A stretch of DNA of 64,000 nucleotides from positions 1-64,000 of the forward strand of contig NZ_FTNV01000003.1 in the NCBI RefSeq assembly GCF_900156535.1. The letters are read 5' to 3'. The position numbers and the translations under genes were made by a program. The notes below the pieces were generated by a model, which saw nothing but the letters and a program-made list of their open reading frames with translations, was not told the DNA's origin and did no database searches. Below are positions 56,191-64,000 of the stretch, in pieces. This DNA is from Roseovarius nanhaiticus (GTDB lineage: Bacteria > Pseudomonadota > Alphaproteobacteria > Rhodobacterales > Rhodobacteraceae). Numbering within the stretch: position 1 is the stretch's first letter; every line of letters starts with the position of its first letter.

Positions 56191-56666
56191 TGACCGTTGC
56201 GGAAAACCAAGGCAAGCGCCGCCTGACGGGATGGCACGTGCTGGCCATGTTCGTTGTTGGCTTCAGCATCATCATCGGGGTCAACCTCGTGCTGGCATTC
56301 AGCGCGGTGCGGACGTTTCCGGGCCTTGAAACCGACAGTTCCTACGTCGCGAGCCAAAGTTTTGACGAGGACCGCGCAGCACAGGACGCCCTTGGCTGGG
56401 ATGTCAGCGCCGCGATCCAGGCAGGCACGCTGGAGTTGGCCATTACCGGCGCCGATGGCCGCCCGGTCCGCCCCGAGATCGTCTCGATGATCCTCGGGCG
56501 CGCCACCACCGTCGACCGCGACCGCACGCCTGCCTTCGAGTGGGATGGTGCACGTTTTATAGCGCCTGTCGATCTGTCGCCCGGCAACTGGAACCTGCGC
56601 GCCGAGCTGCTGGCCGAGGATGGCACGCGCTTCAGCCGCCGGATCCCGTTGGTGGTGCCGCAATGA
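56190..56666 (+). CDS. ccoH: CcoH cbb3 maturation protein
   Basis: 158 aa, FixH family. One N-terminal helix (GWHVLAMFVVGFSIIIGVNL), then a periplasmic domain with FPGLETDSSYVASQSFDEDR. The ATG shares its A with the ccoG TGA (TGATG). It joins the oxidase during assembly. Confidence 0.92.
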   Translation: MTVAENQGKRRLTGWHVLAMFVVGFSIIIGVNLVLAFSAVRTFPGLETDSSYVASQSFDEDRAAQDALGWDVSAAIQAGTLELAITGADGRPVRPEIVSMILGRATTVDRDRTPAFEWDGARFIAPVDLSPGNWNLRAELLAEDGTRFSRRIPLVVPQ

Positions 56667-58777
56667 GCACGATGGCCGCTTGCCCTGCCTGCTCGGCGGC
56701 GCCGTCGGCGGCACAGACGGCGCGTGATGCCGCGGGCGAAGTGCTGCACCTGTCGCTGCCGGGCATCACCTGTGCCGCCTGCATCGCCGGGGTCGAGGGC
56801 ACGCTGGCTACCGTGCCGGGCCTGCGGGCGGCGCGGGTCAATCTGGGCCGCCGCCGCGTGCGCATCGTGACGCAGCCCGGCCTCGGCGCCGCGCCCGCCA
56901 TCGCCGCGCTCGAGGCGGCGGGATTTGAGGCGCATGAGCTGGATAGCGCTGCGCTGAACACCGGCGCGGACGATCCGGCGCGCGCCCTTCTGGCACGTAT
57001 TGCTGTAGCAGGCTTTGCCATGATGAACGTCATGGCACTGTCCGTCGCCGTGTGGTCGGGCGCCAGCGCCACGACCGAGGCGATGTTCCACTGGATTTCG
57101 GCGGCCATCGCGCTGCCTGCGCTGGCGTTTTCTTCGGTGCCCTTCTTCGCCTCGGCCGCGGGCGCGCTGCGCGCGGGCCGCGTCAATATGGACGTGCCGA
57201 TCGCCATCGCGATCTTTCTCGCCTGCGTTACGTCTCTGCACGAGACGATGTTCGGCGCGGGCGCCGATACGTGGTTCGATGCGGCGCTGTCGCTGACCTT
57301 CTTCCTACTCGCGGGCCGCTATTTGGATCAGCGCGCACGCGCCACGGCGCGTTCGGCTGCGGCGGAGCTCACCGCGCTTGAAGTGCCGCGCGCGACGCTG
57401 CTGGATGGGGCCGAGCGGCGCACGGTTGCCGTCGCCGACATCGCACCGGGCGACCGCATCGCGCTATCCGCAGGTGCGCGCGCGCCCGTGGATGGCGTCG
57501 CCGAAGAGGCGGGCGTGCTCGACCGCTCGGCGCTGACGGGCGAATCCGCACTTGTCAGCATCAACCAAGGCGAGGCGATCTGCGCGGGCGAGACGGTCAT
57601 GGACGCGCCCATGATTCTGCGCGCCACCGCGCGGGCCGAGGACAGCGCCCTGCGCCGCCTCGCCGCGCTGGTCGAGGTCGCCGAGACGGGGCGCCACCGC
57701 TATTCCGGCATCGCCGACCGCGCCGCGCGGCTTTATGCGCCGGTGGTTCACGGGCTGGCCGCCATCGCCTTTGCGGGCTGGTATGCGGCCACTGGCGACG
57801 CGCATCTGGCCATCGGCATCGCCACCGCCGTGCTGATCATCACCTGCCCCTGCGCGCTGGGTCTCGCCGTGCCTGCGGTGACGGCCAGCATGACAGGGCG
57901 CCTTTTCCGGCAGGGGATCTTGCTGAAATCCGAAACCGCGCTCGAGCGTTTGGCCGATGTGGATTGCGTCCTTCTGGACAAGACCGGCACGCTGACCCAA
58001 GGCACGCCGCAACTGCCCCAGCTGGATGATGCGGCGGCGGGCGTGGCGCTGGCTCTGGCGCAGGCGTCGGACCATCCGGTGTCGCGCGCCATCGCCGCCG
58101 CGCTGGCGGGCCGCGCGGCCGAAGCCCTGACGGCCATCCGCGAGATCCCCGGCGAGGGCGTCACGGCAAAGTGGCGGGGCAAGCCGGTGGCGCTAATGCG
58201 CGGCGAGGCGGGCACCGAGCTGCGCCTGCCGGGCCGCACCATAGCGCTGCCCATGACCGAGGCGCTGCGCCCCGGCGCCAAGCAGATGGTCGAGGCGCTG
58301 ACGGCGGCGGGCTATGAGATCCGGATGCTGTCGGGCGACCGGGCCGAAGCGGCAGGCGCTCTGGCGGACAGCATCGGGATTACCCAGGTGCATGCCGATA
58401 TGCGCCCCGAGGACAAGGCGGCGCTCGTGCAATCGCTCGGCGACGAAGGCCGCCGCGTGTTGATGGTGGGCGACGGCCTCAATGACACTGCGGCGCTGGC
58501 GGCGGCGCATGTGTCGCTCGCGCCCGCCTCGGCGCTCGATGCGGCGCGGGTGGCCTCCGACGGCTTGATCCTGGCGGGCGATCTGATGGCCATTCCCCAG
58601 ACGCTGAAGGGTGCGCGGCTGAGCCTGCGGCGCATTCGGCAGAACCTCGGGATCGCCGCCGGCTATAACGCCATCGCCATTCCCATTGCCCTCGCGGGGT
58701 TCGCCTCGCCGCTGGCGGCGGCACTGGCGATGTCGCTGTCTTCTGTCACTGTCGTTCTCAATGCGGTGCGCCGATGA
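56663..58777 (+). CDS. ccoI: CcoI copper-exporting P-type ATPase
   Basis: 704 aa from ATG 56663 (ATGA overlap with ccoH). N-terminal Cys pair CPAC, HMA domain GITCAACIAGVEG, transmembrane CPC in ITCPCALGLAVPAV, DKTGTLTQ phosphorylation site, GDGLNDTAAL hinge. It supplies periplasmic copper for CcoN CuB. Confidence 0.95.
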   Translation: MSTMAACPACSAAPSAAQTARDAAGEVLHLSLPGITCAACIAGVEGTLATVPGLRAARVNLGRRRVRIVTQPGLGAAPAIAALEAAGFEAHELDSAALNTGADDPARALLARIAVAGFAMMNVMALSVAVWSGASATTEAMFHWISAAIALPALAFSSVPFFASAAGALRAGRVNMDVPIAIAIFLACVTSLHETMFGAGADTWFDAALSLTFFLLAGRYLDQRARATARSAAAELTALEVPRATLLDGAERRTVAVADIAPGDRIALSAGARAPVDGVAEEAGVLDRSALTGESALVSINQGEAICAGETVMDAPMILRATARAEDSALRRLAALVEVAETGRHRYSGIADRAARLYAPVVHGLAAIAFAGWYAATGDAHLAIGIATAVLIITCPCALGLAVPAVTASMTGRLFRQGILLKSETALERLADVDCVLLDKTGTLTQGTPQLPQLDDAAAGVALALAQASDHPVSRAIAAALAGRAAEALTAIREIPGEGVTAKWRGKPVALMRGEAGTELRLPGRTIALPMTEALRPGAKQMVEALTAAGYEIRMLSGDRAEAAGALADSIGITQVHADMRPEDKAALVQSLGDEGRRVLMVGDGLNDTAALAAAHVSLAPASALDAARVASDGLILAGDLMAIPQTLKGARLSLRRIRQNLGIAAGYNAIAIPIALAGFASPLAAALAMSLSSVTVVLNAVRR

Positions 58778-58992
58778 ATATCCTGGTCGTTCTTATCCCC
58801 GTGTCGGTTTTTCTGGGCAGTCTTGGCCTCGTCGCCTGTATCTGGACGCTGCGGCATAGCCAGTACGAGGATCTCGAAGGGGATGCTGCGCGTATACTTC
58901 TTGACGACGACGATGCGCCGCGCGGTCGCGCGTCCCGGAATGACGCCGATGCGGCGGCGGGCGCGGATGCATCCCAAACCAAGGAGATTTAG
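58774..58992 (+). CDS. ccoS: CcoS cbb3 maturation protein
   Basis: 72 aa. One helix, then WTLRHSQYEDLEGDAARILL, the CcoS hallmark, and a disordered Asp/Ala tail. ATGA overlap with ccoI. Confidence 0.9.
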   Translation: MNILVVLIPVSVFLGSLGLVACIWTLRHSQYEDLEGDAARILLDDDDAPRGRASRNDADAAAGADASQTKEI

Positions 58993-58996
58993 ACCA

Positions 58997-59191
58997 ATGG
59001 CCCCCAGCTATCTCACCCGCTCGCGCCTTGCGTGGGCTTCGCTGATCATGATCTTTTTGGGATTTTCCCTGAAATTCATCGTGGCCGCCACCAGCCTGCC
59101 TTTGTGGCTGGTGCCCGTCGGGTATTTCATCGCGCTGGCCGGCGCGGGTCTTCTTTTCGTCGGCTGGCTGATGTGGAAGGCGCGCCGTTAG
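58997..59191 (+). CDS. 64-aa two-helix membrane protein after ccoS
   Basis: ATG 58997, 4 nt after the ccoS stop, AAGGAG about 12 nt upstream. Two hydrophobic helices (SLIMIFLGFSLKFIVAATSL and the PVGYFIALAGAGLLF segment) with a basic end (KARR). No family recognised. It converges with sfsA, 6 nt away. A cbb3-assembly role is inferred from position only. Confidence 0.65.
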   Translation: MAPSYLTRSRLAWASLIMIFLGFSLKFIVAATSLPLWLVPVGYFIALAGAGLLFVGWLMWKARR

Positions 59192-59197
59192 AGCGCG

Positions 59198-59899
59198 CTA
59201 CTCCACCCGCAATGCGGGCCCGAGCGTGATGCGCATGGGCGTGATATCTGCGCGATAGGCCAGCACTTCGACACCCGCGGCGCGGGCCGCCAGCATCGCC
59301 CGTGCATAGGCGGGGTCGATATCGCTGGCCACAGTCACCCGATCGCAATCGCTGCGCTGGACGAGGTAGAGCAGGACAGCGCGTTCGCCGTTTTTCGCGA
59401 TTTCCGTCAATTCCGCCAAGTGCCGCGCGCCCCGCGCTGTGACCGTGTCGAGAAATTCCGCCAGACCCGCCGCACGGCTGAGCGTGACGGATTTCACCTC
59501 GACATAGCATTCCGGCAGGCCGCCGCCGCCCAGCAGGAAGTCGATGCGGCTGCCGGTGCCATAACGTTGCTCGGGCCGGATGGTGTCATAGCCTGTCAGG
59601 GCGGGAATGTCGCCCGCCTCCAGCGCCTCTTGAACAACGCGGTTTGCCGCGCCGGTATCGACGCAGGCCATGTGCCCGCCCGGCAGTTCCACCAGCTTCC
59701 ACGCATAGCGCAGCTTGCGCTTCGGGTCGTCATTCGGCTGGGCCCAGATGATTGTGCCCACCTCGGCCAGGCCCGTCATCTTGCCGGGATTGGCGCAGTG
59801 GGCCGTGACCTCGCGGCCGTCTTGCAGCACGATATCAGCCAGAAAGCGTTTGTAGCGGCGCAGTAGCGTGGCGCGCAAAAGGGGGGTTTGAAACCGCAT
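59198..59899 (-). CDS. sfsA: SfsA DNA/RNA nuclease-like protein
   Basis: 233 aa from ATG 59899. N-terminal OB fold (MRFQTPLLRATLLRRYKRFL), HCANPGKMTGL, and PD-(D/E)xK-like core: RIDFLLGG...CYVEVKSVTL. The old name is sugar fermentation stimulation protein; a nuclease role is known for E. coli SfsA. Confidence 0.92.
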   Translation of the reverse strand: MRFQTPLLRATLLRRYKRFLADIVLQDGREVTAHCANPGKMTGLAEVGTIIWAQPNDDPKRKLRYAWKLVELPGGHMACVDTGAANRVVQEALEAGDIPALTGYDTIRPEQRYGTGSRIDFLLGGGGLPECYVEVKSVTLSRAAGLAEFLDTVTARGARHLAELTEIAKNGERAVLLYLVQRSDCDRVTVASDIDPAYARAMLAARAAGVEVLAYRADITPMRITLGPALRVE

Positions 59900-60001
59900 G
59901 GGTGCGGGCCTATACCAAGACATATAGTGCGATCAAGCGCGCCGCATCACCATGCCGCCCGCGCCGCGCGCCCAGATTTTCCGCCCGCTCAAGGAGTGCC
60001 C

Positions 60002-60721
60002 ATGCCCAACCCCACCGCCGCGATGCTGGTCATCGGAGACGAAATCCTGTCCGGGCGCACCCATGACAGCAACACGCATCATCTGGCTGGCGTGCTGACC
60101 GAGGCGGGGATCGACCTGCGCGAGGCGCGCGTGGTCAGCGATGATGCGGATGACATCATCGCCGCCGTCAAGGCGCTGAGCGCACGGTACGATCATGTAT
60201 TCACCTCCGGCGGAATCGGACCGACGCATGACGACATCACCGCCGATGCGGTGGCCGCCGCGATGGGCGCGCCCATCGGCGTGCGCGAGGACGCGCGCGC
60301 CATTCTGGCCGCGCATTACGAGAAATCGGGGGTTGAGCTGAACGCGGCGCGCCTGCGCATGGCCCGCATTCCTGAAGGCGCACGGCTCATCGACAATCCG
60401 GTCAGCGCCGCGCCGGGGTTCATCATCGACAATGTGCATGTGATGGCCGGGGTGCCCGCCATTTTCAAAGCGATGGTGGCGTCCGTGGTGCCCGGCCTGA
60501 CGGGCGGCGCGCCGCTTTTGTCGCGCAATATCGACGTCTATCGCGGCGAGGGTGACATTGCCGCGCCCCTATCGGATCTGGCGGCGCGCTATCCCATGCT
60601 CAGTTTCGGCTCCTACCCGTTTCAGCGAGGCGGGGCCTATTGCACGAATGTGGTGACACGCGGACAAGATGCCGCGGCGCTGGATGCGGCGCTGGCCGAA
60701 ATGCAGGAAATTTTCGGGTGA
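60002..60721 (+). CDS. CinA-type molybdopterin-binding domain protein
   Basis: 239 aa from ATG 60002. MoCF_biosynth domain: AAMLVIGDEILSGRTHDSNT, FTSGGIGPTHDDITADAVA, GAPGF-like SAAPGFIIDNVHVMAGVPAI. It lacks the CinA C-terminal deamidase domain. The ATG of the next gene overlaps (GTGA). Confidence 0.9.
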   Translation: MPNPTAAMLVIGDEILSGRTHDSNTHHLAGVLTEAGIDLREARVVSDDADDIIAAVKALSARYDHVFTSGGIGPTHDDITADAVAAAMGAPIGVREDARAILAAHYEKSGVELNAARLRMARIPEGARLIDNPVSAAPGFIIDNVHVMAGVPAIFKAMVASVVPGLTGGAPLLSRNIDVYRGEGDIAAPLSDLAARYPMLSFGSYPFQRGGAYCTNVVTRGQDAAALDAALAEMQEIFG

Positions 60722-61470
60722 GCACGCCTCTGCCCGATGCAGCGCAACTGACCCGCGTGATCGAGGCAACGTGGCCGCCTGCCGCAGCTTGGCAGGCGGG
60801 TCCCTGGCTATTGCGGGACGGGCAGGGCGGGGGCAAGCGCGTCTCGGCAGCAACCGCGCAGGGCGAGATTGCCGCAGCAGGGTTTGCACAGGATCTGGCC
60901 TTCGCCGAGGCCGAGATGCGCCGTGCGGGCCAAACGCCCCTTTTTATGTTGCGCCAAGGCGAGGAGGCGCTGGACGCGCTACTGGCCGGGGCGGGCTATG
61001 ATCTGGTGGATCCGGTCAATATGCATGTCAGTCCGCTCGCCAATCTGGACCTTGCGCCGCCCGAACGCCTGGCCAGTTTCAATCTTTGGGAACCTCTGGC
61101 CATCCAGGCCGAGATCTGGGCCGCTGGCGGGATCGGCCCGTTGCGGCTGGCGGTCATGCACAGGGTGGCGGGCCCCAAGACGGCGCTGCTGGGACGTTTG
61201 GAGGGCCGCGCGGTGGGCGCCGGGTTCGTGGCAATCCATGAGGGGATTGCGATGGTTCACGCGCTCGAAGTGCTTGGCCCCATGCGACGGCGCGGCGCCG
61301 GACGCGCGCTGATGGCCGAGGCTGCGCATTGGGCGCGGGGGCAGGGCGCGCAGCACCTTGCCATCATCTGTACCGCGGCCAATGCTGCGGCGAATGCGCT
61401 CTATGCCAAGTTGGGGATGGAGTTGGTCGGACGCTACCACTACCGCCAGCATCCGGGCGGTGCGCTATGA
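60718..61470 (+). CDS. GNAT-family N-acetyltransferase
   Basis: 250 aa from GTG 60718, overlapping the CinA-like stop. GNAT CoA-binding region ALEVLGPMRRRGAGRALMAE and AANALYAKLGMELVGRYHYR. N-terminal half resembles the second GNAT-like lobe (WPPAAAWQAGPWLLRDGQ). Acceptor unknown. Confidence 0.88.
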   Translation: MSTPLPDAAQLTRVIEATWPPAAAWQAGPWLLRDGQGGGKRVSAATAQGEIAAAGFAQDLAFAEAEMRRAGQTPLFMLRQGEEALDALLAGAGYDLVDPVNMHVSPLANLDLAPPERLASFNLWEPLAIQAEIWAAGGIGPLRLAVMHRVAGPKTALLGRLEGRAVGAGFVAIHEGIAMVHALEVLGPMRRRGAGRALMAEAAHWARGQGAQHLAIICTAANAAANALYAKLGMELVGRYHYRQHPGGAL

Positions 61471-62423
61471 TCCGGCGCAAGGCCATGACCGGGAGTCTCT
61501 GCACAGCGACGCTGGGCCTTCTCGCGCTTTTGCTGCCAATTGACGCCGCGCAGGCGCAGACGCTGAGCTTGCCCGCGAATGCCGAGATGACCCGCGAATT
61601 GCACGATGCCTCGGGCACCTACGCCGTGCCGATCGGCCCGTGGAGGGATGGAGAGGTCGATACTTTCGCGGCCGAGGGCACGGTTACCCGGCAGGCATGG
61701 CGCGTCGCGGGCTCTTCGCTGACGACGCTACAAGTGATCAACCAATTCGCTGACCAGCTGTCATCTGAAGGGTTCGAAACCCTCTACCGCTGTGAAGATG
61801 CGGCGTGCGGGGGGTTCGATTTCCGGTTCGCGTTGCCGGTGCTGCCGCCCCCTGAGATGTTTGTCGATCTCTTTGACTACCGGTTTATTGCCGCCCGGCA
61901 GGGGCAGGGCGCGCAGGCGCGGTACGTGACGCTGCTTGTCAGCCGCTCGGGCGCGGCAACCTATGTGCAGATCACCTATGTCACGCCGGGTGGGGACGCG
62001 GCGGCGCCTGCGGGGGGCGCGACATCGACGGAAAACGCCGATGACGGTGCGCTGGTCGCGGCGTTGCGTACACAGGGGCATGTGGTGCTGGAGGATCTCG
62101 ATTTCGGCACCGGCGCTGCGGCGCTGGGCGAGGGGCCCTTTGCCTCGCTTGCCGCGTTGGCGGATTTCCTGGACGAAAACCCGGCACGGCGCATCGCGCT
62201 GGTCGGCCATACCGATACGGTGGGCGGGTACCAAAGCAATCTGGCGCTTTCGCGGCAACGGGCCGAGGCGGTGATGCGGCGTCTGGTTGCGCAGCACGGT
62301 GTCGCCGCCGACCGGCTGGAAGCCGAAGGGATCGCCTATCTGGCACCCGTCGCACCCAACGATACGGCACCGGGCCGCGAGGCCAACCGGCGGGTCGAGG
62401 CGGTGCTGTTGGCGCACGAATAG
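61467..62423 (+). CDS. OmpA-family outer-membrane/periplasmic protein
   Basis: 318 aa, overlapping the GNAT stop. Signal peptide ends AAQAQ. C-terminal OmpA domain (peptidoglycan binding): VLEDLDFGTG, RRIALVGHTDTVGGYQSNLA, SRQRAEAVMRRL, PGREANRRVEAVL. The N-terminal region includes a Cys pair (CEDAACGGFDF) and resembles DUF4892. Confidence 0.88.
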   Translation: MIRRKAMTGSLCTATLGLLALLLPIDAAQAQTLSLPANAEMTRELHDASGTYAVPIGPWRDGEVDTFAAEGTVTRQAWRVAGSSLTTLQVINQFADQLSSEGFETLYRCEDAACGGFDFRFALPVLPPPEMFVDLFDYRFIAARQGQGAQARYVTLLVSRSGAATYVQITYVTPGGDAAAPAGGATSTENADDGALVAALRTQGHVVLEDLDFGTGAAALGEGPFASLAALADFLDENPARRIALVGHTDTVGGYQSNLALSRQRAEAVMRRLVAQHGVAADRLEAEGIAYLAPVAPNDTAPGREANRRVEAVLLAHE

Positions 62424-62547
62424 GCGTCAGTGCCGCTCGTGGCGGACGGCCCCGAGCCATGATGGCGCGCGTCGCCCGCCGCCCTCTGGTCCTTTTGCGG
62501 CAATCGTCTTAAGTAAGGCCGCAAATGGCAAGACATATGAGGCAGAC

Positions 62548-63414
62548 ATGCTGACCAAGCACACCGGACGCACCACCCGCGACGGCATCCGCATCCATGA
62601 GGCGGCGGATTTCGCAGGCATGCGCAAGGCGGGCGCGCTGGCCGCGCGGATCCTCGACGATATCGCGCCGCATGTGACGCCGGGTCAGACGACCGGCGCG
62701 CTGGATGCAATGATCGAGGCGATGGTCAATGAGGCGGGCGCCGCCTCGGCTACCATTGGCTACAAGGGGTACCGACATGCCAGCTGCATCAGCGTCAATC
62801 ACGTCGTTTGCCATGGGATTCCGGGCGCACCCATTCCCAAGCTGAACACCGTGAGCCGCGACCTCGAGAAGCGGCGCAAGGATGACGCGCTGAAGGATGG
62901 CGATATCCTGAATATCGACGTGACGGTCATCGTCGACGGCTGGTTTGGCGACACCAGCCGGATGTATGTGGCGGGCGCCGTCAAACCGCGTGCCGAACGG
63001 CTGATCCAGATCACGCATGACGCGCTGATGAAGGGCATCGAGGCGGTGCGGCCGGGCAATACCTTCGGCGATATCGGCCACGCCATTCAGGCGTACGCCG
63101 AGGCGCACCGGGTGTCAGTGGTGCGTGATTTTTGCGGTCATGGCCTCGGGCGTGTCTTTCACGCGCCGCCCAACGTGGTGCATTTCGGAACGCCCGGATC
63201 GGGCCCGACGCTGGAAGAGGGCATGTTCTTTACCATCGAGCCGATGCTGAACCTTGGCAGCTACCAGACTGAGCTTTTGTCTGATGACTGGACCGCTGTG
63301 ACGCGCGACAAGTCACTTTCGGCGCAATTCGAGCATTCGGTGGGCGTGACGGCGGACGGGGCCGAGATTTTCACTCTCTCGCCCGGCGGGTTGTTCCATC
63401 CGACGAAGCCCTGA
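62548..63414 (+). CDS. map: Methionine aminopeptidase, type I
   Basis: 288 aa from ATG 62548. Metal ligands in NIDVTVIVDGWFGDTS, CGHGLGRVFH and MFFTIEPML; substrate His in the HASCISVNHVVCHG region. It lacks the N-terminal zinc finger. A 25-residue insert (KLNTVSRDLEKRRKDD) sits after HGIPG. Confidence 0.95.
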   Translation: MLTKHTGRTTRDGIRIHEAADFAGMRKAGALAARILDDIAPHVTPGQTTGALDAMIEAMVNEAGAASATIGYKGYRHASCISVNHVVCHGIPGAPIPKLNTVSRDLEKRRKDDALKDGDILNIDVTVIVDGWFGDTSRMYVAGAVKPRAERLIQITHDALMKGIEAVRPGNTFGDIGHAIQAYAEAHRVSVVRDFCGHGLGRVFHAPPNVVHFGTPGSGPTLEEGMFFTIEPMLNLGSYQTELLSDDWTAVTRDKSLSAQFEHSVGVTADGAEIFTLSPGGLFHPTKP

Positions 63415-63425
63415 GAAACGCGATT

Positions 63426-63477
63426 GCGCGCCGCTGAGGCGGCGCGCGGCGGCAAGGTTTTTTCAAGGAAAAACCTT
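63426..63477. terminator. Tandem hairpins between convergent genes
   Basis: GCGCGCCGC-TGAG-GCGGCGCGC followed by AAGGTTTTT...AAAAACCTT; the second serves as a bidirectional T-rich terminator for map and the convergent flavoprotein. Confidence 0.7.
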
Positions 63478-63525
63478 AAGAAGATTGAGTATTTTTACCA
63501 AGATGAAATTGGACGCGTGTGCGTC

Positions 63526-64000
63526 TCAGGACAGGCGTGCCGTGATGGCCCGGCCTGCGGCGACGCCCGAGGCCCAAGCCCATTGGAAATTGTACCCGCC
63601 AAGCCAGCCGGTGACATCGATCGCCTCGCCGATGACATAAAGTCCCGGCACATCGCGCGCCTCGAGCGTTTTCGAGGTGATGCCGTCCGTGTCGATGCCG
63701 CCCAGCGTCACCTCGGCGGTGCGGTATCCCTCGGTGCCGCCCGGCGTCATCTGCCAGTTGCGCAGGCTGTCCACCAAGTGACTGAGCGCCGTATCGCTTT
63801 GATCAGCGAGGTTGCCTGCGAGCGGCAGTCCTGTCTGCTGCGGCAGCGCCGCGACGAGGCGAGCGGGAAAGTGGCGCGCCAGTTCGGTTGTCAGCTTGTG
63901 ACGGCCCGAGGTGGCGCGCTGTTCGCGCAAGGTCTCGAACAAGCTGCCCTCGGGGTCCAGATCCACGGTAATCGGGTGCCCCTCGCTCCAATAGGAGGAG
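63526..64000 (-). CDS. BaiN/HI0933-family flavoprotein, 3' part only
   Basis: The last 157 codons of a gene whose start lies beyond the right edge; the frame is open to base 64000 (SYWSEGHPITVDLDPEG continues upstream of an internal GTG). C-terminal FAD-binding signature: EVTLGGIDTDGITSKTLEAR, GLYVIGEAIDVTGWLGGYNF, QWAWASGVAAGR. HI0933/BaiN family NAD(P)/FAD oxidoreductase. Confidence 0.9.
   Translation of the reverse strand, partial: SSYWSEGHPITVDLDPEGSLFETLREQRATSGRHKLTTELARHFPARLVAALPQQTGLPLAGNLADQSDTALSHLVDSLRNWQMTPGGTEGYRTAEVTLGGIDTDGITSKTLEARDVPGLYVIGEAIDVTGWLGGYNFQWAWASGVAAGRAITARLS

Overview
The window looks like a GC-rich alphaproteobacterial chromosome or large replicon from the Rhodobacterales, most likely a marine Roseobacter-group organism. 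This rests on gene content and order: an nosRZDFYLX operon, FnrL next to a divergent hemN, ccoNOQP-ccoGHIS, a TAXI-type TRAP transporter and a DmdA-like methyltransferase. No species can be fixed from the sequence alone.

Layout. 1-4235: a mobile edge with a TniQ-family gene, a terminator, arrays of short TGGCA-type repeats resembling transposase-binding sites, a periplasmic rhodanese and a decayed IS3 element. 4236-13342 (minus): a complete N2O-reductase operon, led by a small Cys/His protein translationally linked to nosR, with an FNR/Nnr-like box upstream. 13632-13946: an IS3 orfA remnant. 13994-19222 (minus): a second cbb3-oxidase operon headed by its own NsrR-like Rrf2 regulator, with an NsrR-type palindrome in front and ending in ccoS plus uncharacterised small or membrane proteins. 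19384-20050: another decayed IS3. 20100-28293 (minus): a copper module, copD-copC-copG-cusF-cusA-cusB and a His-rich periplasmic protein. Its CusB carries four tandem CusF-like domains.

28978-41116 is a metabolic block. A minus-strand TAXI binding protein, fused TRAP permease, universal stress protein and class III aminotransferase face a plus-strand Lrp regulator, DmdA/GcvT-like protein, OsmC, enoyl-CoA hydratase and acyl-CoA ligase. It looks like an uptake-and-catabolism unit for a small organic acid or methylated/aminated compound of unknown identity. 41607-48039 carries an RTX/PA14/Hint exoprotein, a PAP2 membrane protein, a quinone oxidoreductase, two small lipoproteins and an L,D-transpeptidase.

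48249-59191 is the primary microaerobic respiration locus: hemN, fnrL, ccoNOQP, ccoGHIS and a 64-aa membrane protein, with FNR boxes before fnrL/hemN, ccoN and ccoG. 59198-64000 is housekeeping: sfsA, a CinA-type protein, a GNAT, an OmpA-like protein, map, and the 3' part of a BaiN/HI0933 flavoprotein cut by the window edge.

Together, nos (CuA/CuZ), two cbb3 oxidases (CuB) and a copper export/periplasmic handling module put copper supply beside copper-enzyme respiration. The two oxidases appear to be wired differently: FnrL (oxygen) for one, NsrR (nitric oxide) for the other. I saw no rRNA or tRNA genes, CRISPR arrays or intact insertion sequences.
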